From NCBI GenBank assembly GCA_937776645.1, contig CALMRI010000018.1, positions 1 through 59,297 on the forward strand: a stretch of DNA of 59,297 nt. Reading direction: 5' to 3'. Position 1 is the first letter of the stretch, and every line of letters begins with the position of its first letter. The notes under the pieces are model-generated. The model saw only the letters and a list, made by a program, of their open reading frames with translations, was not told the DNA's origin and ran no database searches. Position numbers and translations under genes: made by a program. Shown here in pieces: positions 25,309 through 32,953 of this stretch. This DNA comes from an uncultured Alphaproteobacteria bacterium. Its GTDB lineage: Bacteria; Pseudomonadota; Alphaproteobacteria; Thalassobaculales; Thalassobaculaceae.

Positions 25309-25906
25309 GTGTTTGGTCAGGGAGGCACCTCCCCCGATCGGAGCGCCGACCTCAGAGGTGGATCCCTATCGCTAAAAATGCCCTGATCTAGCGGTCATCC
25401 CGCCCCCGTTTTTACGAGGGAAGGCAAAGGCTGGGACCCATGCTGCCTGCGGTGGCGGGTTCGAAACCGCGACACTGCATCGCCGGCCTGGGGAATGGGT
25501 CCCGCCCTGCGGCGGGACGACGGATTTAGCTGCACCCCAACCACCGTGGTCCTACCAACTTAAAGTTTGTCGTCCCAGCACCCTAAAATGCCGGAATTCC
25601 GGCGCAGGCCGGGACCCATTCCACCAGAATCGGCGCGGGCCTCGATCATCACCGTTTTGCGCACTCTCGTGCCGTGTCGGCCTCAGACGTGGGGCCCAGC
25701 CGTCACGCCGATAGTCCTGTGGAATGGGTTCCGGCCTTCCCTTGCCCTCGTGAAACCGGGGCCGGGATGACGAATTTAGGAGGGCGTCGACAATCGTTTG
25801 AGGCGGTAGTCCCAGCTGATTTGTTTCAATCCGACTTTTTCTTTCGATCCCGGCCCGTGCATTTCGCCACCTCACCCCATAAGATGCCGATCTTCCCGCC
25901 GATGAT
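25309..25906. other. Intergenic region of about 600 bases with palindromic repeats
   Basis: No convincing gene was seen in either direction. Most of the stretch is the repeat block described at 25,390-25,780. The remaining 125 bases before the DUF917 gene hold no clear promoter hexamers. Confidence 0.6.
25390..25780. repeat. Two tandem large imperfect palindromic repeats
   Basis: Copy A (about 25,393-25,527) opens with GTCATCCCGCCC and GGGACCCAT and closes with AATGGGTCCCGCCCTGC and GGGACGACGGATTTA. Copy B (about 25,569-25,777) opens with CGTCCCAGC and GGCCGGGACCCATTCC and closes with GGAATGGGTTCCGGCC and CCGGGATGACGAATTTA. Each copy can fold on itself because its two ends are inverted. The style is that of dispersed mobile-hairpin repeats in alphaproteobacterial genomes. 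The insides differ, so they are old or different members. Confidence 0.7.
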
Positions 25907-26965
25907 ATGCAGGCCTTGGCGTTGGGTGCGTGGATCCTTGGCACCGGCGGTGGCGGTGATCCCTATCATAAGTTGATGAATGTTCTGGAGCTGTTCAAGA
26001 GCGGCGGCGGCGCGAGGTTGATTGATCCTCGCGGGCTTGATGATGCGGCGCTGGTGGCAGTGCTGTCGACCATGGGAGCGCCGCTGGTTGGTCAGGAGCG
26101 GATACCTGATGCGCAGCATGCGCTTCGACCGCTTCGGGCAATGGAGCGGCATCTCGGCCGGCCGTTCGATGCGGTGATGAGCATGGAGATCGGCGGCGGC
26201 AATGGGGTGCATCCGATGATGGTGGCGGCGCTGACCGGCTATCCAGTGGTTGACGCCGACGGCATGGGGCGGGCCTATCCAGAGTTGCAGATGACCAGTT
26301 TCGCGGTTGCCGGTCTGGCGCCGGCACCGTTCGCGCTTTCCGATATTCGGGCCAATGATATCATCATTTCCCAGGCGCTGGATACCGGCTGGGTGGAGCG
26401 GATCAGCCGCAAGATTACCGCCGAGGTCGGCTCCACCGCAGCGATCTGCATGGCACCCCGGACCGGGGCTGAGATCAAGGCGCATGGCATTCTCGACACC
26501 GCGACCCAGGCGATCGTCCTCGGCGAGGCCGTCATGGAGGCGCGCCGGGCGCATGGCGATCCGGTCGAGGCGATCCTGGTCGCGGGTGGCGGGATAAAGT
26601 TGTTTACCGGCAAGGTGGTGGATGTGGACCGCCGGGCGACCGAGGGGTTTCTGCGTGGTCAGGCGCGGATCGAGGGGCTTGGCCCGGATGCCGGCGGGCT
26701 GTTCACTGTGCATTTCCAGAACGAGTTCTCGGTCGGTTTCTGCGGAGCGACGCCTGTGGTGATGACCCCGGATCTGATCTGTGTCGTCGACAGCGTCAGC
26801 GGCGATGGCATCGGCACCGATGTGATCCGTTATGGCCAGCGGGTCACTGTGTTGGCGCTGCGGGGACCGGCATGCTTTTTGACCGGAGCGGGCCTCGCCA
26901 CCGTCGGGCCTCGGGCCTTCGGCTTCGATCTCGATTTTCGTTCGGTCTTTGAGAGGCAGGGGTGA
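25907..26965 (+). CDS. DUF917 (S-methyl-thiohydantoin desulfurase domain) protein
   Basis: This 352-residue protein begins MQALALGAWILGTGGGGDPY, the glycine-rich N-terminus of the DUF917 family, followed by GARLIDPRGLDD, SMEIGGGNGVHPMMVAALTG (about 88-107) and VVDADGMGRAYPELQMTSF (about 110-128). The C-terminal half ends in DLICVVDSVSGDGIGTDVIR, also family-typical. Relatives hydrolyse or desulfurise thiohydantoin rings and are usually encoded next to hydantoinase A-like genes, as here. An in-frame TAA nine codons upstream excludes a longer start, though homologues often have about eight more residues. Its stop shares a base with the next start (TGATG). Confidence 0.85.
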   Translation: MQALALGAWILGTGGGGDPYHKLMNVLELFKSGGGARLIDPRGLDDAALVAVLSTMGAPLVGQERIPDAQHALRPLRAMERHLGRPFDAVMSMEIGGGNGVHPMMVAALTGYPVVDADGMGRAYPELQMTSFAVAGLAPAPFALSDIRANDIIISQALDTGWVERISRKITAEVGSTAAICMAPRTGAEIKAHGILDTATQAIVLGEAVMEARRAHGDPVEAILVAGGGIKLFTGKVVDVDRRATEGFLRGQARIEGLGPDAGGLFTVHFQNEFSVGFCGATPVVMTPDLICVVDSVSGDGIGTDVIRYGQRVTVLALRGPACFLTGAGLATVGPRAFGFDLDFRSVFERQG

Positions 26966-28578
26966 TGAAACGCATCGGTATTGATGTTGGCGGCACCAAT
27001 ACTGACGCGGTTCTGGTCGAGGGCGCAACCGTGTTGGGCGCGGTCAAGACGGCGACCACCGAGGATGTGACTGGCGGTATTCGAAACGCGCTGCGGGAGC
27101 TTGGCGCGACGGTAGGGTTAACGATGACGTCGGCTTCGGATGGATCGGGCACCGGGTCGGGGCGTGGCCCGATGCGCGAGGTGGCGGCGGTGATGATCGG
27201 CACCACCCATTTCGTCAACGCGGTCGTTCAGCGGCGTTACCTCAACCGGGCGGCGGCGCTCAGGATCTGCCTGCCGGCCAGCGCCTCCTTGCCGCCGATG
27301 GTGGACTGGCCCGAGGATCTGGCTGCGGTCTCGAATGGCGGCCACTATCTGGTCCAGGGCGGCCATGAATATGACGGCCGACCGATCGCGCCGCTGGATG
27401 AGCCGGCGATCGCCGCGGCCGGCCGGGCGATGAAGGCGGCCGGGATTACTGCCGTCGGGATTAGCGCGGTGTTCGCGCCGCTGACCAGCGCCTGCGAAGA
27501 CCGGGCCGCTGAGATCCTGCGCGAGGTGCATCCGGAATTGCGCATTACCCGCTCCGCCAGTCTCGGGCGGATCGGCCTGCTGGAGCGGGAGAACGCGACC
27601 CTGCTTAACGCCTACCTGATTGATCTGTCGCACCGGACCATCGATGCCTTTGAGGCGGCGATCGCGGCCAGCGGCATCAGTGCGCCGCTCTACATCACCC
27701 AGAATGACGGCACAGTGGTCGATGCCGCCACGGCTCGCGATCAGCCGGTGTTCAGTTTTGCCTCCGGCCCGACCAACAGCATGCGCGGCGCCGCCTTCCT
27801 TGCCGGGATTGAGGAGGCCATGGTCGTCGATACCGGGGGCACCACCAGTGATGTCGGATGCCTAAAGTCCGGCTATCCGCGCGAGGCCAATAATGTGGTT
27901 AAGGTCGGCGGCGTTCGGACCCTGTTTCGGATGCCGGATCTGCTGTCTATCGGCTTGGGAGGATGCACTATAGTGCAAGATTACCCGCTAAAAATTGGTC
28001 CATTGAGTGTCGGTCACCGGCTGACCAGCGAGGCGCTGGTGTTCGGCGGGTCGACCATGACGCTCACCGATATCGCGGTCGCCGCCGGGCTGGTGGAGAT
28101 CGGCGACAAGGCGCGGGTCGCTGGCCTGGGTGCCGGTCTGGTCAATGACACCATTGCCCAAGTGCATCTGATGCTGGCCGAGGCGGTTGACCGGATGAAG
28201 ACCGACGCTAGCGACTTACCGCTATTGGCAGTCGGCGGCGGCGCGATGCTGACACCTGAGACAATGCTTGGAATTTCTAAGGTAATCCGGGTCCCGCACC
28301 ACTCCGTCGCCAACGCGGTCGGCGCGGCGATGGCGCAGATTTCCGGCGAGGTCGACCATATCTTCCGCGACATGGAGCGTAACGATTTGCTGGTGCTGGC
28401 CGAGACCATGGCTCGGGACCGGGCCATTGCCGGCGGCGCTGATCCGGCCAGCCTCAAGGTGGTCGATGTCGACAGTATTCCGCTCGCCTACATGCCAGGC
28501 CGGGCGGTGCGGGCACGGCTGCGGGTGGTCGGCGATATCGCTGAATTGAGAGCGACCCCGGCATCACCCGCATCGTGA
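26965..28578 (+). CDS. Hydantoinase/oxoprolinase (HyuA-like) family protein
   Basis: This 537-residue protein starts MKRIGIDVGGTNTDAVLVEG at ATG 26965, coupled to DUF917 by TGATG; GTG 26962 is possible. It has the N-terminal Hydant_A ATP-binding phosphate loop (IDVGGTNTDAV), and at about 280-300 MVVDTGGTTSDVGCLKSG, the second ATP-site motif of this actin-like ATPase fold. It is shorter than the roughly 690-residue HyuA because the C-terminal acetone-carboxylase-like part is reduced. The known family reaction is ATP-dependent opening of a cyclic amide such as hydantoin or 5-oxoproline. The DUF917 partner suggests joint work on a (thio)hydantoin-like ring. No HyuB is present. Confidence 0.9.
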   Translation: MKRIGIDVGGTNTDAVLVEGATVLGAVKTATTEDVTGGIRNALRELGATVGLTMTSASDGSGTGSGRGPMREVAAVMIGTTHFVNAVVQRRYLNRAAALRICLPASASLPPMVDWPEDLAAVSNGGHYLVQGGHEYDGRPIAPLDEPAIAAAGRAMKAAGITAVGISAVFAPLTSACEDRAAEILREVHPELRITRSASLGRIGLLERENATLLNAYLIDLSHRTIDAFEAAIAASGISAPLYITQNDGTVVDAATARDQPVFSFASGPTNSMRGAAFLAGIEEAMVVDTGGTTSDVGCLKSGYPREANNVVKVGGVRTLFRMPDLLSIGLGGCTIVQDYPLKIGPLSVGHRLTSEALVFGGSTMTLTDIAVAAGLVEIGDKARVAGLGAGLVNDTIAQVHLMLAEAVDRMKTDASDLPLLAVGGGAMLTPETMLGISKVIRVPHHSVANAVGAAMAQISGEVDHIFRDMERNDLLVLAETMARDRAIAGGADPASLKVVDVDSIPLAYMPGRAVRARLRVVGDIAELRATPASPAS

Positions 28579-28669
28579 TACCGAGCGCCGTCGACGATTG
28601 ATCGTTGCGGCGGAGGGCCCTCTCAGGCTTTGATCCTGCCGGCGCGTTGGGCGAGGGAGAGATCATATC

Positions 28670-29833
28670 ATGGCGAGCAATCCAGGACGCATTCTGACTA
28701 CCCATGCCGGCAGCCTGCCGCGACCGCGGTCGTTGGTGGAGCTTTATGTCGCCCGCACCAAGGGTCAGGAAATCGACGCGGCGGTGCTCGACGCCGAGGG
28801 CGAGGCGGCGACCCAATGGGTGGTTGATCGCCAGCGCGCCGCCGGTGTTGATATCCCCAGCGATGGTGAGCAGGTGAGAGAGGCATTTTTCCTTTATCTT
28901 CAACGTCGTATGACCGGTTTTGGCGGTGGGTGGGATCGACCGTCGGGAAACGAACTGAACGACTATCCGGAATTTCTGGCGCTCAGGCGCGAAATGCTAG
29001 CCAAGGGTACGGCGGTCAATAATTTCCAGCCGCCGATGGCGATCGGACCGGTCGCCTATGCTGATCACCAGGCCAATGCCACCGAGATCGCCGTCTTCAA
29101 GTCGGCGCTGGACAAGCACGCCGGCGTCTTCACCGACGCTTTCATGACCGCGCCTTCGCCGGGCATCGTCGCCACCGCACTCAAGAATGACTACTATCCG
29201 GATGATGACGCCTATCTCGACGCGCTCGCCGATGCCCTCAGCTTTGAGTACAAGGCGGCGGTCGATGCCGGTTTCATTCTACAGATCGATGCGCCAGACC
29301 TGGGCCTTGAGCGGCATATGTTGTTTCATGACAAGCCATTATCCGAGTTTGTCGGTTTCGTTGACAAGGTGATTGCTCGGATCAACCGGATGATCGAAGG
29401 CTTGCCGCGCGACCGGGTACGCTTGCATGTCTGCTATGGCAATTACGAATCGCCACATGACCAGGACGTACCGCTTGGCGACATCCTGCCAAGCCTACTG
29501 GAGGCCAAAGTGGGTGGTTTTTTATTCCCGTTCGGCAATCCCCGGCACACCCATGAGATAAAGCTGTTTCAGGGTAACAAACTGGCGTCGGATCAATATT
29601 TGATCGTCGGGACCATCGATACTCTGACCACCTTTGTCGAGCATCCCGAGGTGATCGCTGATCGGCTGGAACTGGCGGCCGAGGCGGTTGGCGATCCGGG
29701 GCGGGTGATGGCCGGAACCGATTGCGGCTTCGATACCGCGGCCGGGATGGGTCGGCTCACCTCGGACGTGGTCTGGGCCAAGCTCCGGGCACTTAGTGAC
29801 GGCGCCGAAATTGCCAGCAAACGGTTATTTTAG
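28670..29833 (+). CDS. MetE-like cobalamin-independent methyltransferase (C-terminal domain type)
   Basis: This 387-residue protein starts MASNPGRILTTHAGSLPRPR, the conserved beginning of single-domain UROD/MetE_C proteins (T-T-H-x-G-S-x-P-R). The zinc-site elements are visible as HVCYGN (about residues 245-250) and the final cysteine in GTDCGFDTAAG (about 350-360), with DAPDLGLERH (about 206-215) in the substrate barrel. It lacks the N-terminal half of full MetE, as in the short methyltransferases that act on varied methyl acceptors. It lies 91 bases after the HyuA-like gene on the same strand. A role in moving a methyl or methylthio group in the same pathway is an inference. Confidence 0.88.
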   Translation: MASNPGRILTTHAGSLPRPRSLVELYVARTKGQEIDAAVLDAEGEAATQWVVDRQRAAGVDIPSDGEQVREAFFLYLQRRMTGFGGGWDRPSGNELNDYPEFLALRREMLAKGTAVNNFQPPMAIGPVAYADHQANATEIAVFKSALDKHAGVFTDAFMTAPSPGIVATALKNDYYPDDDAYLDALADALSFEYKAAVDAGFILQIDAPDLGLERHMLFHDKPLSEFVGFVDKVIARINRMIEGLPRDRVRLHVCYGNYESPHDQDVPLGDILPSLLEAKVGGFLFPFGNPRHTHEIKLFQGNKLASDQYLIVGTIDTLTTFVEHPEVIADRLELAAEAVGDPGRVMAGTDCGFDTAAGMGRLTSDVVWAKLRALSDGAEIASKRLF

Positions 29834-29869
29834 CAGCCATTACCGCGTCCGACTATCGAGGAGCCGAAG

Positions 29870-30667
29870 ATGACCCTGCCGATCTATGAGGCCTATGCGA
29901 TCAAATATGGCGAGCGCATGGGGACCCGTGGGACGATGTTCATGAAGGGCGACCCGCATGAGGCGCCGATGGCCATGGATTACTACATCTGGGTGATCCG
30001 CAACGCTGAGCGGACTATTGTCGTCGATTGCGGCTTCGGCAAGGAGGAGGGGGAGCGGCGCGGTCGAACTTATCTCAGATCCCCAGCCGAATGCCTGACG
30101 CTTATCGACGTTGATCCGGCCACGGTCGAGGACGTGATCATCACCCATATGCACTACGATCATGCCGGCAACCTGCCGATGTTTCCCAAGGCGCGGTTCC
30201 ACATTCAGGATTCCGAGATGTCCTATGTGACCGGCCGGGCGATGACGCATCCGGTGCTGCGCCACTCCTTCGTGCTTGAAGAGGTGCAGGAGATGCTGGC
30301 CATGGTCTATGGCGACCGCGCGGTGTTCCATGACGGTGATGATGACCTGCTGCCGGGGATCACCTTGCACCACTTTCCCGGCCATGCGCGTGGCCTGATG
30401 GCGGTTCGGGTCCATACCAAGCGGGGCTGGATCGTACTGGCCTCTGATACCGCGCATTATTACGAAAGTATCGAGGAAGAGCCGGTTTTCATGACCCATG
30501 AGAACATCTTCGAGATGCTCGAATCCTATCGCGCCCTTCGCAAACTCGGCGGCTCGCTTACCCATATCGTGCCGGGCCACGATCCCGACGTGATCAAGCG
30601 CTATCCGGCACCGTCATCGGATCTGCAGGGCATCGTCGCGGTCCTGGACGAGGCGCCGTCGCGGTAG
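29870..30667 (+). CDS. Metallo-beta-lactamase-fold N-acyl homoserine lactonase-like hydrolase
   Basis: This 265-residue protein has the lactonase-type dinuclear zinc motif H93-x-H95-x-D97-H98 in ITHMHYDHAGNL. Further ligands are likely in HHFPGHARGLMAV (H about 180), ASDTAHYY (D about 200) and VPGHDPDV (H about 245). The resemblance is to AttM/AiiB-type lactonases, which open gamma-lactones and can degrade acyl homoserine lactone signals. In this operon, with SMP-30 and a carboxymuconolactone decarboxylase-like gene downstream, a catabolic lactone or cyclic ester is equally likely. The spacing to the MetE-like gene is 36 bases. There is no signal peptide, so it is cytoplasmic. Confidence 0.9.
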   Translation: MTLPIYEAYAIKYGERMGTRGTMFMKGDPHEAPMAMDYYIWVIRNAERTIVVDCGFGKEEGERRGRTYLRSPAECLTLIDVDPATVEDVIITHMHYDHAGNLPMFPKARFHIQDSEMSYVTGRAMTHPVLRHSFVLEEVQEMLAMVYGDRAVFHDGDDDLLPGITLHHFPGHARGLMAVRVHTKRGWIVLASDTAHYYESIEEEPVFMTHENIFEMLESYRALRKLGGSLTHIVPGHDPDVIKRYPAPSSDLQGIVAVLDEAPSR

Positions 30668-30706
30668 GTCCAGTATTTGTATTCACATTCAACGGAGGAA
30701 ACGAAA

Positions 30707-31012
30707 ATGGCTAAGAAAACCGTTTATGAGATGATCCCGCAGCTCGGAAAATTGCGCGACGAAGTGTTGTTCGGCGATGTTTGGGAGCAGCCCGAGCTGA
30801 CCAAACGTGACCGCAGTCTGGTCACTTGCACGGTGCTCGCCGCGCTGTATCGGACACCGGAACTCAAAGGCCATCTGCAGCGGGCGCTGGATAATGGCGT
30901 CACCGCCGAGGAGTTGAAAGGCATGATCACCCATGTCGCGTTCTATTCCGGCTGGCCAACGGCGGTTAATGCCGGCCGTGTGCTTCAGGAAGTGCTCGGC
31001 GACGACGCCTGA
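30707..31012 (+). CDS. Carboxymuconolactone decarboxylase family protein (PcaC-like)
   Basis: This 101-residue protein starts at 30707 (MAKKTVYEMIPQLGKLRDEV) behind a perfect GGAGGAAACG. It has the CMD fold motifs: SLVTCTVLAAL, ELKGHLQRALDNGVTAEELK and HVAFYSGWPTAVNAGRVLQE. It lacks the CxxC of AhpD-type peroxidases, so the gamma-carboxymuconolactone decarboxylase-like branch fits better. Such small proteins form hexamers and remove CO2 from, or isomerise, a lactone. Its place between two lactonase-type genes supports lactone handling. The earlier in-frame ATG at 30677 lacks a ribosome-binding site. Confidence 0.9.
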   Translation: MAKKTVYEMIPQLGKLRDEVLFGDVWEQPELTKRDRSLVTCTVLAALYRTPELKGHLQRALDNGVTAEELKGMITHVAFYSGWPTAVNAGRVLQEVLGDDA

Positions 31013-31029
31013 GGACTATCCGCATTTTA

Positions 31030-31059
31030 CCGCCGCCGCCGCACCAGCGGAGGCGGCGG
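31030..31059. repeat. GC-rich hairpin between the CMD and SMP-30 genes
   Basis: The arms CCGCCGCC (31030-31037) and GGCGGCGG (31052-31059) form an 8-base-pair stem. No T-run follows. It may modulate the transcript between two operon genes. Confidence 0.45.
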
Positions 31060-31084
31060 GTTCGCTCGTAAAGAGGATTAACCC

Positions 31085-31936
31085 ATGCAACAACTCGCCA
31101 CCGGCTATGGCCTCGTGGAAGGCCCGACTTGGCACCCGACCAAAGGCCTGCTGTACAGCGACGTGCTGAATGGCGGGGTTTTCGCATTGGCCGAGGGCGG
31201 CACGATCAGCACCGTCGTGGCGCATCGCAAGGGCATCGGCGGGATCGTGCTGCACCAGGATGACGGATTGGTGGTCGGTGGCCGTAACCTTTCCTACAAA
31301 AGTTTCGATGGCGCGCGCGCCAAAGTATTGCTGGATAGCGACGTGAACGAGGAGGTCGTTGGCTTCAACGATTTCACCACCGATGCTAAGGGCCGGATCT
31401 ATGCCGGTTCCCTGTCCTTTGTGGTGTTTGGCGGCGCTGTCCCCAAGCCGGGTCACCTGCACCTGATCGACCTCGACGGCTCGGTTCGAACCCTCTCGGG
31501 CGGGGTAATGCTCACCAATGGGATGGGTTTTTCGCCGGACGGAAAGCGGCTGTATCATGCCGATGCCCGAGACGACGTGATCCGAGTCTACGATGTCGAC
31601 AGCGATGGCGGTGTCGGTCCCTGGCGTCCTTTCGTCAAAACTCCGCCGGAGGCCCATGCCGACGGACTGGCGGTGGCAGAGGACGGCTCGATCTGGACCG
31701 CGATGGCGCATGGCTCCCGCGTCGATGTCTACGAGCCGGACGGGTCGTTACGCAAAAGCCTGCCGGTACCGTTGCCGATGGTGACCTCGGTTTGTTTCGG
31801 CGGCGCGGACCTGATGGACCTCTATGTGGTCACCGGCAGTCGCGGTGGTCCAAGTGACAATTGCGGAACGGTCTACAAGACCCGCTCCGACGTACCGGGG
31901 TTGCCGGTGACCGCCTCCAGGGTCACGTTGGAATAG
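31085..31936 (+). CDS. SMP-30/gluconolactonase-type beta-propeller
   Basis: This 283-residue protein starts MQQLATGYGLVEGPTWHPTK. The E12-G-P-x-W motif is the first metal ligand region of SMP-30 lactonases, and FNDFTTDAKGRIYAGSL (about 98-114) and MLTNGMGFSPDGKRLYHADA (about 140-159, with N144) supply further ligands; the fourth, an aspartate, is in EAHADGLAVAEDGSIWTAMA. The six-bladed propeller binds one divalent metal and hydrolyses sugar or other lactones. It is part of the rightward operon beginning at 25,907. A second SMP-30-like gene lies at 51,617. The family is firm; the lactone is unknown. Confidence 0.92.
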   Translation: MQQLATGYGLVEGPTWHPTKGLLYSDVLNGGVFALAEGGTISTVVAHRKGIGGIVLHQDDGLVVGGRNLSYKSFDGARAKVLLDSDVNEEVVGFNDFTTDAKGRIYAGSLSFVVFGGAVPKPGHLHLIDLDGSVRTLSGGVMLTNGMGFSPDGKRLYHADARDDVIRVYDVDSDGGVGPWRPFVKTPPEAHADGLAVAEDGSIWTAMAHGSRVDVYEPDGSLRKSLPVPLPMVTSVCFGGADLMDLYVVTGSRGGPSDNCGTVYKTRSDVPGLPVTASRVTLE

Positions 31937-32044
31937 CCGGAATTGGCGGCCAACCTGATATTTTAAGCATACGCCTTTTTGGCATCGGCCTGGGATGGTT
32001 TAGACTGGGCCTACCGCATCAGCCTGCCGAAACAGGAGCCGCTC

Positions 32045-32530
32045 ATGACCGAGACAGATCGTATCGATGCGCTGGAGCGCCGTCTCCAGTTGCTCGAGGA
32101 TAAGGACGAGATCCGGCTACTCCGGGACCGGTATCATGGTTACATCAATGACGGTCTCTTTGGCGAGATTGTTGATCTGTTCACCGACGACGCGAGGGTC
32201 GAGCTTGGTTATCTCGCAACTTATGAAGGGCGGGCCCCGATCAATGCCGGGTTTAGCGGCATGGGCGAACGCGAGCGCTTTTATATCAAGCAGTTCATTC
32301 ATAGTCACCGGGTCGAGGTGGCCGGCGATACTGGCAGCGGGGTTTCCTATTTGGAGGCGCGCTATGGGCGGTTCGGCACCTCGTATCTGGTCAGCGGGCG
32401 CTATGACGATGTCTATCGCCGGGTTGATGGGCGATGGTTTTTCGCCTCGATGGTGGCGGTTTTCTATTACACCGTGCCGGACGGAGTCGGTTGGACCGGG
32501 GATGAACTGTACTATTTGAAGCCCAAGTAA
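32045..32530 (+). CDS. SnoaL-like/NTF2-fold protein
   Basis: This 161-residue protein starts at 32045 (MTETDRIDALERRLQLLEDK) after AGGAG. An N-terminal coiled helix is followed by DEIRLLRDRYHGYINDGLFG and EIVDLFTDDARVELG, the signature of SnoaL_4 cone-shaped barrels with a candidate catalytic Y/H/D set. The C-terminal part (SGRYDDVYRRVDGRWFFASM) is the family-typical strand pair. Relatives include steroid isomerases, scytalone dehydratase and ring-hydroxylating beta subunits; most are uncharacterised. It is the last gene of the operon. It may act as a dehydratase or isomerase on the pathway intermediate. Confidence 0.85.
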   Translation: MTETDRIDALERRLQLLEDKDEIRLLRDRYHGYINDGLFGEIVDLFTDDARVELGYLATYEGRAPINAGFSGMGERERFYIKQFIHSHRVEVAGDTGSGVSYLEARYGRFGTSYLVSGRYDDVYRRVDGRWFFASMVAVFYYTVPDGVGWTGDELYYLKPK

Positions 32531-32953
32531 TCCTGGATTCGAAGCCCAAATGGCCCTCGTACTAAGGGCGCATAAGCCAGAGAAATAGGGGGATTGAGGC
32601 AAAGCGCCGAATTTATAATCTTATATATGATCACGTGAAATATCATGCAAAAGTTAAAAAGGTCGCATTGACTGACCTATTTTGCGGTGCAATATTTACG
32701 TCAGTAATTCTGACCTTTCGGACATCCTCGAATGATCAATGCACTGCGCAATGCGATGCTTGTCGCGCTGATGGCGGCCCCATTTTTTTGGGCCTTGTCG
32801 AGGCTGTGCTGGAATTGCTAATCTAGCGTTGAGAAAACCTCCGGATATCTTGGCTTTCAGGTTGCTGTACTACCGTCAATGGAGCGACACTCGCTTCTGG
32901 TGAAGCCGCAGTAGCGCCGATTGATTTTCAGCTGGCAATGAAGGGCCTTGGTC
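32531..32953. other. Intergenic region before the second molybdenum hydroxylase gene
   Basis: About 420 bases that are richer in AT than the genes around. Short frames (for example MKYHAKVKKVALTDLFCGAI near 32,635) have no ribosome-binding site and no family likeness. A weak promoter is possible at 32,668-32,696. Confidence 0.5.
32668..32696 (+). promoter_or_regulatory. Weak sigma-70-like promoter candidate
   Basis: TTGACT (32668-32673) is followed, after 17 bases, by AATATT (32691-32696). The -35 matches five of six consensus bases, the -10 four of six. It would give a long leader of about 250 bases before the hydroxylase start at 32,954. Confidence 0.25.

Noticed and set aside
25826..27028. 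400-residue minus-strand frame opposite DUF917
   Set aside because: Antisense shadow; the plus strand has conserved glycine-rich motifs and translational coupling.
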